DNA from: Mesorhizobium sp.
GTDB lineage: Bacteria > Pseudomonadota > Alphaproteobacteria > Rhizobiales > Rhizobiaceae
DNA length: 64,000 nucleotides
Assembly: GCA_019635735.1 (NCBI GenBank)
Contig: JAHBYX010000009.1
Location: forward strand, 26,001-90,000
Direction of reading: 5' to 3'
The notes beneath the pieces are model-generated. The model was not told the origin of the DNA. It saw nothing but the letters and a program-made list of their open reading frames with translations, and made no database searches. This document shows, piece by piece, positions 48,849-56,784 of this stretch. The position numbers and the translations under genes are program-made. The number at the start of each line of letters is the position of its first letter. Position 1 is the first letter of the stretch.

Positions 48849-49496
48849 TTAAGGGTCCTTGCGGGTGAACGTCATGTGCGTGACCCCGCTCGGAGAGGAG
48901 ACGGACTCGACGGCGTATTCCTTCTCTATTCCCTCCAACCCGTCCCAGAGGCGCACGCCCCGGCCGAGCAGGATCGGGACCACGGCGACATGCATGTGGT
49001 CGACCAGACCGGCGGCGAGGAAGTCGCGGATAATGGTGGCACCGCCGCCGACGCGCACGTCCTGGCCGGACGCCGCCGCGCGGGCAGCCGCGAGCGCTTC
49101 GGCGGGCGGGACGTCGAGGAAATGGAACGTGGTTCTGCCTTCCATCTCGACCGGCGCGCGCGGGCGGTGGGTGAGGACGAAGACCGGCGTGTGGAACGGC
49201 GGGTTGGGACCCCACCATCCTTTCCAGTCAGGATCCTCCTGCCATCCGGGAGGGCCGAACTTGCCGGCGCCCATGATCTCGGCGCCGATGCCCGGCTCGA
49301 ACAGCCGCAGGAAGGCGTCGTCGATGCCTCCGGACCCGCCCGGTTCACCCGTACTCTGGCGCCACCAGCGGGTTGCGAGCATCCACTCGTGCAGCCGTTC
49401 GCCAGCGTGGCCGAAGGGTTCTTCGCGGCTCAGGCCTTCGCCGGTGGCGAAACCGTCGAGCGATACGGAAAAGTGCTGGACGCGGCAGAGTGACAT
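48849..49496 (-). CDS. Dihydrofolate reductase-family (RibD C-terminal-like) protein
   Basis: This 215-residue protein has the RibD-C/DHFR-like fold: it starts MSLCRVQHFSVSLDGFATGE, with VRVGGGATIIRDFLAAGLVD and VAVVPILLGRGVRLWDGLEG toward the end. Such stand-alone proteins are common in soil bacteria and are thought to be NADPH-dependent reductases of unknown substrate. It ends convergent with the flavin monooxygenase gene. Confidence 0.85.
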   Translation of the reverse strand: MSLCRVQHFSVSLDGFATGEGLSREEPFGHAGERLHEWMLATRWWRQSTGEPGGSGGIDDAFLRLFEPGIGAEIMGAGKFGPPGWQEDPDWKGWWGPNPPFHTPVFVLTHRPRAPVEMEGRTTFHFLDVPPAEALAAARAAASGQDVRVGGGATIIRDFLAAGLVDHMHVAVVPILLGRGVRLWDGLEGIEKEYAVESVSSPSGVTHMTFTRKDP

Positions 49497-49542
49497 GACG
49501 GGACTCCTTTCCTGCAGTTATCGAGAACGGGCCAGGGCTCCG

Positions 49543-50691
49543 TCAGCGAATTGCGGCCTGCCGCGGGTATTCGAGCTGCATGGCGACCACGTCGCCGGTC
49601 GGCGCTCCATAGCGCGCCACGATTGCGTCGAGGGCGTGGTCGAGGGCGTCGGCGGGGCGCCGGCCGGCGAAGGTCGGGAGGCGCCGGGCTTCGGGCCAGT
49701 CCGCCGCAGATATGTCGGGGACGATGCGGATGCCGTTGCGGGTTTTCACCGGGTCCGCCGAGGCGGCATAGGTTGTGGCCCTTGACCGGTAGGTTCGCGA
49801 CCAGGCATCGGCGACCAGGGCGAGCGACACCTCGTCCATTCCCGGCTCGAGACGGATGCCGAATTCTTCCCGGTTCCAGAAGGCCAGCCGGTTGGCGAGC
49901 ACGGTGGTCGCAAACGGCCGCGTGATCCTGAAGGCCGCGCTGGCGTGGCGCGCATCCCACCGGTCGACGCCGAGGTCGCGCGCCACCGCTTCCGCCTTGG
50001 CGCGGCCGGCGATCGCCTCGATCAGCGTCAGCATCATCGGCATGGAGGCGGATATGCCGGTCGTCGTCGCCACGCTTCCGTCCACGACCATGCGCCGGTC
50101 GGCGACATAGCGAGCCGTCGGGCTGCGCTGCAGCAGCTCGCCGAGATAGTACCAATGCGTCGTCGCGCGCTTGCCGTCGAGCAGGCCGGCGGCGCCCACG
50201 ACCTTGGCGCCGGCGCAGACGCTGACGATCGTCGCGCCTTTCTCCGCCTGGCTCCTGATCCAGGCGAGCGCCGCCGGATCGTCGTCGCGGCTCATGGCGG
50301 GCACGATGACATAATCCGCTCCTTGCGGGTGCTTCGCATCGAAGGCCGCGATGGTCGCGTCGGGCTCCACCTTGAGCGCGGGATAGAGCTGCACCGGACC
50401 CTCGCCGGTCGCCAGCATCATCACGTCGGCCACGTCGGCGCGGCGCAGGATGCCGGTCGGCATCAGATAGTCGGTGGTTTCGGTGGCGTCGTTGATGCCG
50501 ATGACGGCGACCAGCGGCCGCTCCCGTTTCGGCTTCAGGGAGGCAAGCATCGCGTCGGCCTCCTGCCGCGGCACCGGCGGCGCCTCTGCCGCCGCGGTTC
50601 CCGCCGGAAGGGTCATGAGCCAGCCGCCGAAGCCTGCCAGCGACAGGACGACGAGAGCGACCGCGCCCCAGATGAAGAAGGATTTCGACAT
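49543..50691 (-). CDS. Membrane-anchored DJ-1/PfpI (glutamine amidotransferase-like) protein
   Basis: This 382-residue protein has an N-terminal signal anchor (MSKSFFIWGAVALVVLSLAG) and a DJ-1/PfpI domain (about 58-230) with the nucleophile-elbow-like VSVCAGAKVVGAAGLLDGKR. A C-terminal region (about 240-382) of unclear fold follows. The domain is the same one found at the N-terminus of GlxA regulators, and the divergent neighbour is a GlxA regulator. It may be an envelope protein whose expression that regulator controls. Confidence 0.82.
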   Translation of the reverse strand: MSKSFFIWGAVALVVLSLAGFGGWLMTLPAGTAAAEAPPVPRQEADAMLASLKPKRERPLVAVIGINDATETTDYLMPTGILRRADVADVMMLATGEGPVQLYPALKVEPDATIAAFDAKHPQGADYVIVPAMSRDDDPAALAWIRSQAEKGATIVSVCAGAKVVGAAGLLDGKRATTHWYYLGELLQRSPTARYVADRRMVVDGSVATTTGISASMPMMLTLIEAIAGRAKAEAVARDLGVDRWDARHASAAFRITRPFATTVLANRLAFWNREEFGIRLEPGMDEVSLALVADAWSRTYRSRATTYAASADPVKTRNGIRIVPDISAADWPEARRLPTFAGRRPADALDHALDAIVARYGAPTGDVVAMQLEYPRQAAIR

Positions 50692-50780
50692 GATCGCCTC
50701 CAGACCAAGGACCCGAATTCAGGGGAACGCCCGTCCGTGCCGGACGCCCCAACGCCGCGGAAGCTAGCATCACGGGCGAC

Positions 50781-50815
50781 TGGCAGAAATGACATAGACA
50801 TGGTAATTCCTGCCA
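50781..50815. promoter_or_regulatory. Inverted repeat in the divergent DJ-1/GlxA promoter region
   Basis: TGGCAGAAAT (50781-50790) and ATTCCTGCCA (50806-50815) match as inverted repeat at 9 of 10 positions with 15 bases between. The right arm touches the GlxA start codon. It is a likely operator for the AraC-type regulator and would allow autorepression. Confidence 0.55.
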
Positions 50816-51787
50816 ATGCATCATGTAGCCTTCGTCGTCTATCCGGGGTTCGAGCTGCTCGATGTGTCGGGGCCGGCGTCCGTGTTCAACGGCGCCAATC
50901 GGGCGCTGCGCCAGCGCGAAAAGCTCGATTTCTACAAGGTAGTGCTCGCATCGGCCCGGGGCGGCGGGGTGGAGAGCAGCAGCGGCGTCACGCTGGAGAC
51001 CCGGCCGATCGGAGACCTTAAGCCCGCGGAAGCCCGGACGATCCTGATCGCCGGGGCCGAGCGCGAGCACGTGCTGCCGGCAGTCGCGGATGCGGCGCTG
51101 CGGGCGGCTCTTTCGAACCTCGCTAGAAAGGCGGAGCGGTTCGGCTCTGTCTGCACCGGGGGCTTCGTGCTCGCTGCGCTCGGCCTGCTCGACGGCCGCC
51201 GTGTCGCCACGCACTGGGATTCGTGCAAACCCTTCGCGGCCACCTTTCCCAGGGTCGAGGTCGACCCCGACGCGCTCTACGTGATCGACGGCCGGCTGTG
51301 GACATCGGCAGGCGTGACGACGGGGATCGACATGGCGCTGGCGATGATCGCGCGCGATCTTGATGCGTCGATCGCCGGCGAGGTCGCCAAGCGGCTGGTG
51401 CTCTATGCACGCAGGCCCGGCTACCAGTCCCAGTTCAGCCCGGTCCTCAAGGCGCAGGTGAAGGGCGGCAGCCCGTTCGCCGACCTGATCGGGTGGATAC
51501 AGTCGAACCTCGACGCGCCGCTGGACGTGCCGTCGCTCGCCGAACGTGCCGGCCTCACCGAACGCACCTTTCATCGCAGGTTCGCGGCCGCGACCGGCCA
51601 GACGCCCGCCCGCTTCGTCGAGACCGCGCGGCTCGATGCGGCGCGCATGCTTCTGTCGCGCGGGCTGTCGCTGAAGTCGGTCGCGGCGCAGGTGGGGCTC
51701 TTCCCGCCCGCGCGTCTGGCCGAGGCGTTCGAGCGCCGCTTCGGCATCGCGCCGCGGCTGTTCCGGGACATGCACCCCGAACTGTGA
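50816..51787 (+). CDS. GlxA-family transcriptional regulator (DJ-1 domain plus AraC)
   Basis: This 323-residue regulator has an N-terminal DJ-1/PfpI-like domain (about 3-170, FGSVCTGGFVLAALGLLDGR) and an AraC DNA-binding domain (about 225-320, LAERAGLTERTFHRRFAAAT and a second helix-turn-helix LKSVAAQVGLFPPARLAEAF). It is divergent from the membrane DJ-1 gene. The probable targets are that gene and itself through the inverted repeat at 50781-50815. Confidence 0.9.
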   Translation: MHHVAFVVYPGFELLDVSGPASVFNGANRALRQREKLDFYKVVLASARGGGVESSSGVTLETRPIGDLKPAEARTILIAGAEREHVLPAVADAALRAALSNLARKAERFGSVCTGGFVLAALGLLDGRRVATHWDSCKPFAATFPRVEVDPDALYVIDGRLWTSAGVTTGIDMALAMIARDLDASIAGEVAKRLVLYARRPGYQSQFSPVLKAQVKGGSPFADLIGWIQSNLDAPLDVPSLAERAGLTERTFHRRFAAATGQTPARFVETARLDAARMLLSRGLSLKSVAAQVGLFPPARLAEAFERRFGIAPRLFRDMHPEL

Positions 51788-51838
51788 GATCGGGGCGCGA
51801 CTTCGATAACCGGCCGCCGAGATTTATTCGGCGACAGC

Positions 51839-51863
51839 GGAACCTCTCCGACCTGATGGCGTT
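51839..51863 (+). promoter_or_regulatory. EcfG-type general stress promoter
   Basis: GGAAC (51839-51843) and CGTT (51860-51863) are exactly 16 bases apart, matching the alphaproteobacterial EcfG/RpoE2 consensus GGAAC-N16/17-CGTT. It lies 71 bases before the DUF892 gene. Confidence 0.7.
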
Positions 51864-51933
51864 CTCAAGTATCCATCACGTGCGCGTGATGAATATTTAA
51901 TATTTCTCATTCAGGACGGAAGGAATCGCAGCA

Positions 51934-52440
51934 ATGGCGAAGGAAAAGACGTTGGAAGATCTCTTCCACGATACGCTCAAGGACATCTACTACGCCGAAC
52001 GCAAGATCCTCAAGGCGTTGCCGAAGATGAAGCGCGCCGCCCAGTCGGAAGAGCTGAAGGCAGCCTTTGACAAGCATCAGAAGGAGACCGAGGGACAGAT
52101 CGAACGTCTGCAGCAGGTCTTCGAGCTGATGGGGAAGCGCGCCCAGGGCAAGACCTGCGATGCGATCGAAGGCATCATCTCCGAGGGCGAGGAGATCATG
52201 GACGAGTTCAAGGATACGGTGGCGCTCGACGCCGGCCTCATCTCGGCGGCCCAGGCGGTCGAGCACTACGAGATCACCCGCTACGGCACCCTGAAGCGCT
52301 GGGCGAGCGAGCTTGGCATGGCCGACGCGGCCAAGCTGCTCGATGCCAACCTTCAAGAGGAATCGAAGACCGACGGCGACCTGACCAAGCTGGCCGACAT
52401 GTCGGCGAACGACCGGGCCAAGGCCAGGAAGGCCGCGTAA
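51934..52440 (+). CDS. DUF892 ferritin-like protein (YciF/YciE type)
   Basis: This 168-residue four-helix ferritin-like protein starts MAKEKTLEDLFHDTLKDIYY. The helices carry Glu/His metal-type positions (YYAERKILKALPKM, KHQKETEGQIERLQ, QAVEHYEITRYGT, NLQEESKTDGDLTKLA). DUF892 proteins are induced by general stress in many Proteobacteria. An EcfG-type promoter precedes it. The role may be iron or peroxide handling. Confidence 0.92.
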   Translation: MAKEKTLEDLFHDTLKDIYYAERKILKALPKMKRAAQSEELKAAFDKHQKETEGQIERLQQVFELMGKRAQGKTCDAIEGIISEGEEIMDEFKDTVALDAGLISAAQAVEHYEITRYGTLKRWASELGMADAAKLLDANLQEESKTDGDLTKLADMSANDRAKARKAA

Positions 52441-52446
52441 CCGGCA

Positions 52447-52476
52447 GTCGACCCGGGGCATGAGTCCCGGGTCGAC
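52447..52476. terminator. Perfect 11-base hairpin after the DUF892 gene
   Basis: GTCGACCCGGG (52447-52457) pairs with CCCGGGTCGAC (52466-52476) around an 8-base loop, 7 bases after the DUF892 stop. No T-run follows, so it may protect mRNA ends or act with Rho. Confidence 0.55.
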
Positions 52477-52780
52477 CTGCCTCCGCGAAAGTCAGCCAGA
52501 TGAACCTGCTTGCGTTTCATGGCATTGCGCGCGGCCGCGACGGACTGGCGCCGGAACTGCTTGCGCTGATGTCGCGACAGGCGGCGATCGCCAAGGATCC
52601 GAAGATCGTTCCGCTGCGGAGCTTCAATCCAGCGATGCATGACGTGGCGGGCGAACTGCGGCCGGCTGGTCCGGGCGCATCCGGCCCCATCGAGCCGTCA
52701 TTGGCGATCCGCCGGCGGCCCTCCCGCGCCCCTTGATACTCGACCGGATGGACCGGTCACAACAGCCACGAGGAACCCCG
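52477..52780. other. Gap before katE with no secure gene
   Basis: About 300 bases. A 78-codon open frame (52500-52736) has no ribosome-binding site and no recognised product. The katE ribosome-binding site AGGA is at its right end. Confidence 0.45.
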
Positions 52781-54889
52781 ATGGCCCGCACCCCAGCGAA
52801 AGCCGCCTCCAACCAGGCGGCCACGATTCATGACCAGAAGCTCGCCCGAGGGAACGGTGGCGAACTCCACCAGACAGCGGACGACGAAGCCGAGGTTCTC
52901 ACCACCGCCCAGGGAGGCCCTGTCGCCGACGACCAGAACACGCTGAAGATCGGCGAGCGCGGGCCGACGCTGATCGAGGACTTCCATTTCCGCGAGAAGA
53001 TCTTCCACTTCGACCATGAGCGCATTCCCGAACGGGTCGTTCATGCTCGCGGCTACGGGGCCCACGGCTACTTCGAAACCTATGAGTCCCTGGCAAAGTA
53101 CACCCGGGCCGATATCTTCCAGCGCGCCGGAGAGAGAACGCCGGCCTTCGTCCGGTTTTCGACGGTGGCGGGGTCGAAGGGATCCTTCGACCTTGCCCGC
53201 GACGTCCGCGGCTTCGCGGTCAAGCTCTATACCCAGGAAGGCAACTGGGACATCGTCGGCAACAACATCCCGGTCTTCTTCATCCAGGACGCGATCAGGT
53301 TCCCGGATCTGGTCCATGCCGTGAAGGAGGAGCCGGACCGGGCCTTTCCGCAGGCCCAGTCGGCGCACGACAATTTCTGGGACTTCATCTCGCTGACGCC
53401 CGAGAGCATGCACATGATCATGTGGATCATGTCGGACCGTGCCATTCCGCGGTCCTTCCGTTTCATGGAGGGATTTGGCGTCCACACCTTCCGCTTCGTG
53501 AATGCCAGGGACGAATCGACCTTCGTCAAGTTCCATTGGAAGCCGAAGCTGGGCCTGCAGTCGGTGGTGTGGAACGAGGCCGTCAAGATCAACGGCGCCG
53601 ATCCGGATTTCCACCGCCGCGATCTGTGGGACTCAATCAACGCCGGCGATTTTCCGGAATGGGAGTTGTGCGTGCAGCTCTTCGACCAGGAGTTCGCCGA
53701 CTCCTTCGATTTCGACATCCTCGACCCGACGAAGATCATTCCCGAGGAAATCATCGAGCCGATGCCGGTCGGGCGCCTCGTGCTCGACCGCATGCCGGAC
53801 AACTTCTTCGCCGAGACCGAACAGGTCGCTTTCATGACGCAGAACGTGCCGCCCGGTGTCGACTTCTCGAACGATCCGCTGCTGCAGGGGCGCAACTTCT
53901 CCTATCTCGATACGCAGCTGAAGCGGCTGGGCAGCCCCAACTTCACGCATATCCCGATCAACGCGCCGAAATGCCCGATGCATCATTTCCAGCAGGACGG
54001 GCACATGGCGATGCGCAATCCCGTGGGTCGCGCCAACTACCAGCCGAACTCGTGGGGCATGGGGCCGCGCGAGCATCCGCAGAAGGGTTTCCGCTCCTTC
54101 GCCGACGCAGAGGCAGGCCAGAAGGTGCGGCTGCGTGCCGAAAGCTTTGCCGACCATTACAGCCAGGCGCGCCAGTTCTTCATCAGCCAGACGGTGACCG
54201 AGCAGAAGCACATCGCCATGGCGCTGACCTTCGAACTGTCGAAGGTCGAAACCCCGGTCATCCGCGAGCGCATGGTCTCGCATCTCCTCAACATCGACGA
54301 TGGGTTGGGGGAAACCGTGGCGGAGAAACTCGGCATCAAGAAACTGCCGCGGAAAGCCGATGCGGCCGTCGAGCCGCGCGACGATCTGCCGGCATCGGAC
54401 GCGCTGTCGATCGTGAAGAACGGGCCGGACAGCTTCAAAGGCCGCAAGGTCGGAGTTCTGGTCAGCGACGGCTGTGACGCCGGGCTGCTGAAGAAGCTTG
54501 AGGCAGCCTTGAAGAAGGAAGGCGCGACGATGGAAATTGTGGCCCCGAAGGTCGGCGGCGTCGAAGCGTCCGACGGCAGCCTGATCGCGGCGAAGCAGAT
54601 GATCGACGGCGGGCCGTCGGTTCTCTACGACGCCGTCGCGCTGATGCTCAGCCCGGAGGGCGCGGAACAGTTGAGCAAGGAAGCGGCCGCGCGGGATTTC
54701 GTCGCCGACGCCTTTGCGCACTGCAAGTTCATCGCCCACAGCGAGGCGGCGCAGCCGCTGCTGGACAAGGCCGGCGTCGAAGCGGACGAAGGTGTCATTC
54801 CGCTCGGCTCGGCGAACGACATCCGTACCTTCCTCGAAAGCTGCCGTAAACTGCGTCTGTGGGCGCGCGAGCCGAAGGTGAAACTCTAG
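52781..54889 (+). CDS. katE: Large-subunit catalase HPII (KatE type)
   Basis: This 702-residue clade II catalase decomposes hydrogen peroxide. The active-site histidine is in ERVVHARGYGAHGYFETY and the heme tyrosine in FSYLDTQLKRLGS. The last 150 residues (SFKGRKVGVLVSDGCDAGLL onward) form the DJ-1-like domain typical of HPII. The ATG at 52781 follows AGGA. Large catalases are usually general stress genes, in keeping with the DUF892 neighbour. Confidence 0.96.
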   Translation: MARTPAKAASNQAATIHDQKLARGNGGELHQTADDEAEVLTTAQGGPVADDQNTLKIGERGPTLIEDFHFREKIFHFDHERIPERVVHARGYGAHGYFETYESLAKYTRADIFQRAGERTPAFVRFSTVAGSKGSFDLARDVRGFAVKLYTQEGNWDIVGNNIPVFFIQDAIRFPDLVHAVKEEPDRAFPQAQSAHDNFWDFISLTPESMHMIMWIMSDRAIPRSFRFMEGFGVHTFRFVNARDESTFVKFHWKPKLGLQSVVWNEAVKINGADPDFHRRDLWDSINAGDFPEWELCVQLFDQEFADSFDFDILDPTKIIPEEIIEPMPVGRLVLDRMPDNFFAETEQVAFMTQNVPPGVDFSNDPLLQGRNFSYLDTQLKRLGSPNFTHIPINAPKCPMHHFQQDGHMAMRNPVGRANYQPNSWGMGPREHPQKGFRSFADAEAGQKVRLRAESFADHYSQARQFFISQTVTEQKHIAMALTFELSKVETPVIRERMVSHLLNIDDGLGETVAEKLGIKKLPRKADAAVEPRDDLPASDALSIVKNGPDSFKGRKVGVLVSDGCDAGLLKKLEAALKKEGATMEIVAPKVGGVEASDGSLIAAKQMIDGGPSVLYDAVALMLSPEGAEQLSKEAAARDFVADAFAHCKFIAHSEAAQPLLDKAGVEADEGVIPLGSANDIRTFLESCRKLRLWAREPKVKL

Positions 54890-54948
54890 GTTCCACTGGC
54901 GCCTGGACCGGGGCCTGATCGAACGACATCGGAGACGAATTCAACGAG

Positions 54949-54973
54949 AAGGGGCGGCATCTGCCGCCCCTTT
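54949..54973 (+). terminator. Terminator-like hairpin after katE
   Basis: AAGGGGCGGC (54949-54958) pairs with GCCGCCCCTT (54963-54972) around ATCT, followed by a short T stretch (three T residues). Confidence 0.65.
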
Positions 54974-55091
54974 CGGCCGGCGACAATTCGCGTGCGCCGC
55001 GCTTCCAGACTTTGTGTCGATATCGTGTTTTCAAGGGAACCGAACGCCGTCGATTTTCATTTGCCGCTCAGGTGATTGAGAGGATCGAGGG

Positions 55092-55784
55092 ATGAAACCT
55101 TTTCTGGCACTCGTTGGTGGCTTCGTGCTGTCGCTGGCGATCTTCGTGAGCGGAATCGTGATGGCGGTTACCTATTTCCACGCCGAACCGGTGAAGCTGC
55201 AGAAGGCGGGCCAGGCGGTGGCGGGGCTGTGGACCGCCGAACCGCAGAAGGTCGATCCCTCCGAACAGCCCTTCGAGCGCGTTGCCGCCGTGCAAGCCGA
55301 AGAGAAGCAGTCGCGCACGGTCGTGCAGGCCGAGCCCGCCGTCGCAGACGCCGACGCCCCGGCTCAGGACGTGGACGCGATGACGACGGCCGCGCTGACG
55401 CCGGAGAACGATCCCGCCCTTCGCTCGCCGGAGGCCGAGGCATTGGCAGCCGCGCATGCCGACTGGTGCAGCAGCCGCTACCGCTCGTATCGCCCGCGCG
55501 ACGACAGCTACACGCCCTACAGCGGCGGGCGCCGCCGTTGCGTCTCGCCTTACTCGGAGGCATCGCAGGGCGTCATGCCGACCCCGGTGTCGGCGGAGCC
55601 CGAGGCCGAAGGCTACATCCAGGCAGAGAGCGACGCGCCCGCCGTCTATGTCGAATACGCTTCGGACGATACGCAGATCGACGGCGACCATATCGACTAC
55701 TGCTTCAGCCGTTACCGGTCTTACCGCCCCGAAGACAATACGTACCAGCCCTTCGGGGGCGGACCGCGCCGTCAGTGCGAATAG
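55092..55784 (+). CDS. BA14K-family protein with two repeats
   Basis: This 230-residue membrane-anchored protein has an N-terminal helix (LALVGGFVLSLAIFVSGIVM, about 5-24), a disordered acidic middle and two BA14K motifs. The motifs are WCSSRYRSYRPRDDSYTPYS...RRRC (about 126-155) and YCFSRYRSYRPEDNTYQPFG...RRQC (about 204-230). In Brucella the BA14K protein is immunoreactive and lectin-like. Each motif keeps two cysteines, probably a disulfide. Known members usually have one motif. Confidence 0.88.
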   Translation: MKPFLALVGGFVLSLAIFVSGIVMAVTYFHAEPVKLQKAGQAVAGLWTAEPQKVDPSEQPFERVAAVQAEEKQSRTVVQAEPAVADADAPAQDVDAMTTAALTPENDPALRSPEAEALAAAHADWCSSRYRSYRPRDDSYTPYSGGRRRCVSPYSEASQGVMPTPVSAEPEAEGYIQAESDAPAVYVEYASDDTQIDGDHIDYCFSRYRSYRPEDNTYQPFGGGPRRQCE

Positions 55785-55924
55785 TCCCAGGCGCAATGCG
55801 GGCCGCGAACAAGCGCGGCTCGCCACTGCTTTCCGGGATGGCCACGCCGTTCCCGCGCTTCAAGCGCACGCCTTTCCCCTACCGCCCGTAGATCGCAAAG
55901 CGCCGTCGCGAAACGCCCGTCGTC

Positions 55925-55938
55925 TTGACCTGTGTCAA
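55925..55938. promoter_or_regulatory. FNR/FixK-type box upstream of the phosphoesterase-kinase pair
   Basis: TTGAC-CTGT-GTCAA is a perfect TTGAC-N4-GTCAA palindrome, the FixK/FNR consensus in Rhizobiales. It lies 79 bases before the phosphoesterase ATG. Universal stress proteins are frequent members of FixK/FNR regulons. Confidence 0.6.
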
Positions 55939-56017
55939 CGATACGGTCGCGGTGCTCGGCGATAACATCCTCGCGGTCCTTGGCCGAGGTTTCGCCCCTT
56001 TGTCAGGACGGGCCGCG

Positions 56018-56758
56018 ATGCGGGTAGTCATTCTGTCGGACATTCACGCCAACCGCGAGGCCTTCGACGCGGTGCTGGACGCCGCGCGGGCGCTCTCTGC
56101 CGACGAAACCGTCCTGCTCGGCGACCTCGTCGGCTACGGGCCGGACCCGGAATACATCACCGAGCGGTGCGCGCGGATGGTCGAGGATGGGGCGCTGTGC
56201 GTCCTCGGAAATCACGACCAGGCCGTCGTGCACGATCGCCGCGACATGTCGGAAAATGCCCGCGAAGCGGTGCGATGGACGCGGCAGCGCCTGTCGGACG
56301 CGCATGTCGCCTTCCTCGGCAGCCTGCCGCTTGCCGCGATGTCGGAAGACCGGCTGTATGTCCATGCCAGCGCCGATCTGCCGGCGAAATGGCGATATGT
56401 GCGCGACACCGACGCCGCGGCGGCCAGTCTGGCGGCCAGCGACGCGCCGATGATCGTCTGCGGCCACACCCACGTTCCGGCGCTCTACTACCAGCTGCCC
56501 GGCCGCCGTCCGCTCCGCTTCACCCCCATCGACAATGTGCCGGCGCCGCTGTCGCCGCTGCGCCGCCATCTGCTGGTCTGCGGCGCGGTCGGGCAGCCGC
56601 GGGACGGCAATCCGGCCGCCTGTCTCGGCCTGATCGACACGGACAAGCGAAGCACCACCATGGTGCGGGTTCCCTACGATTACGACGAGACCGCGCGAAA
56701 GATCGTCGCGGGCGGGCTGCCACCCTGGCTCGGCATGCGTCTCAAGATCGGGCGGTAG
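56018..56758 (+). CDS. Metallophosphoesterase (YfcE/ApaH-like)
   Basis: This 246-residue calcineurin-like phosphoesterase has the metal-binding series: DIHAN (IILSDIHANREAF-style start), GDLVGYGPDP, GNHDQAV, and GHTHVPALYY. It may be a protein phosphatase or nucleotide/phosphodiester hydrolase. It is 26 bases ahead of a Ser/Thr kinase gene, which suggests that it opposes the kinase. This functional link is inference. Confidence 0.9.
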   Translation: MRVVILSDIHANREAFDAVLDAARALSADETVLLGDLVGYGPDPEYITERCARMVEDGALCVLGNHDQAVVHDRRDMSENAREAVRWTRQRLSDAHVAFLGSLPLAAMSEDRLYVHASADLPAKWRYVRDTDAAAASLAASDAPMIVCGHTHVPALYYQLPGRRPLRFTPIDNVPAPLSPLRRHLLVCGAVGQPRDGNPAACLGLIDTDKRSTTMVRVPYDYDETARKIVAGGLPPWLGMRLKIGR

Positions 56759-56784
56759 AAGGCAAGAAGCGAGGTGTCAGGCGA

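Noticed and set aside
52500..52736. A 78-codon open frame before katE
   Set aside because: It has no ribosome-binding site and the C-terminal part is low-complexity Pro/Arg, typical of non-coding GC-rich DNA.
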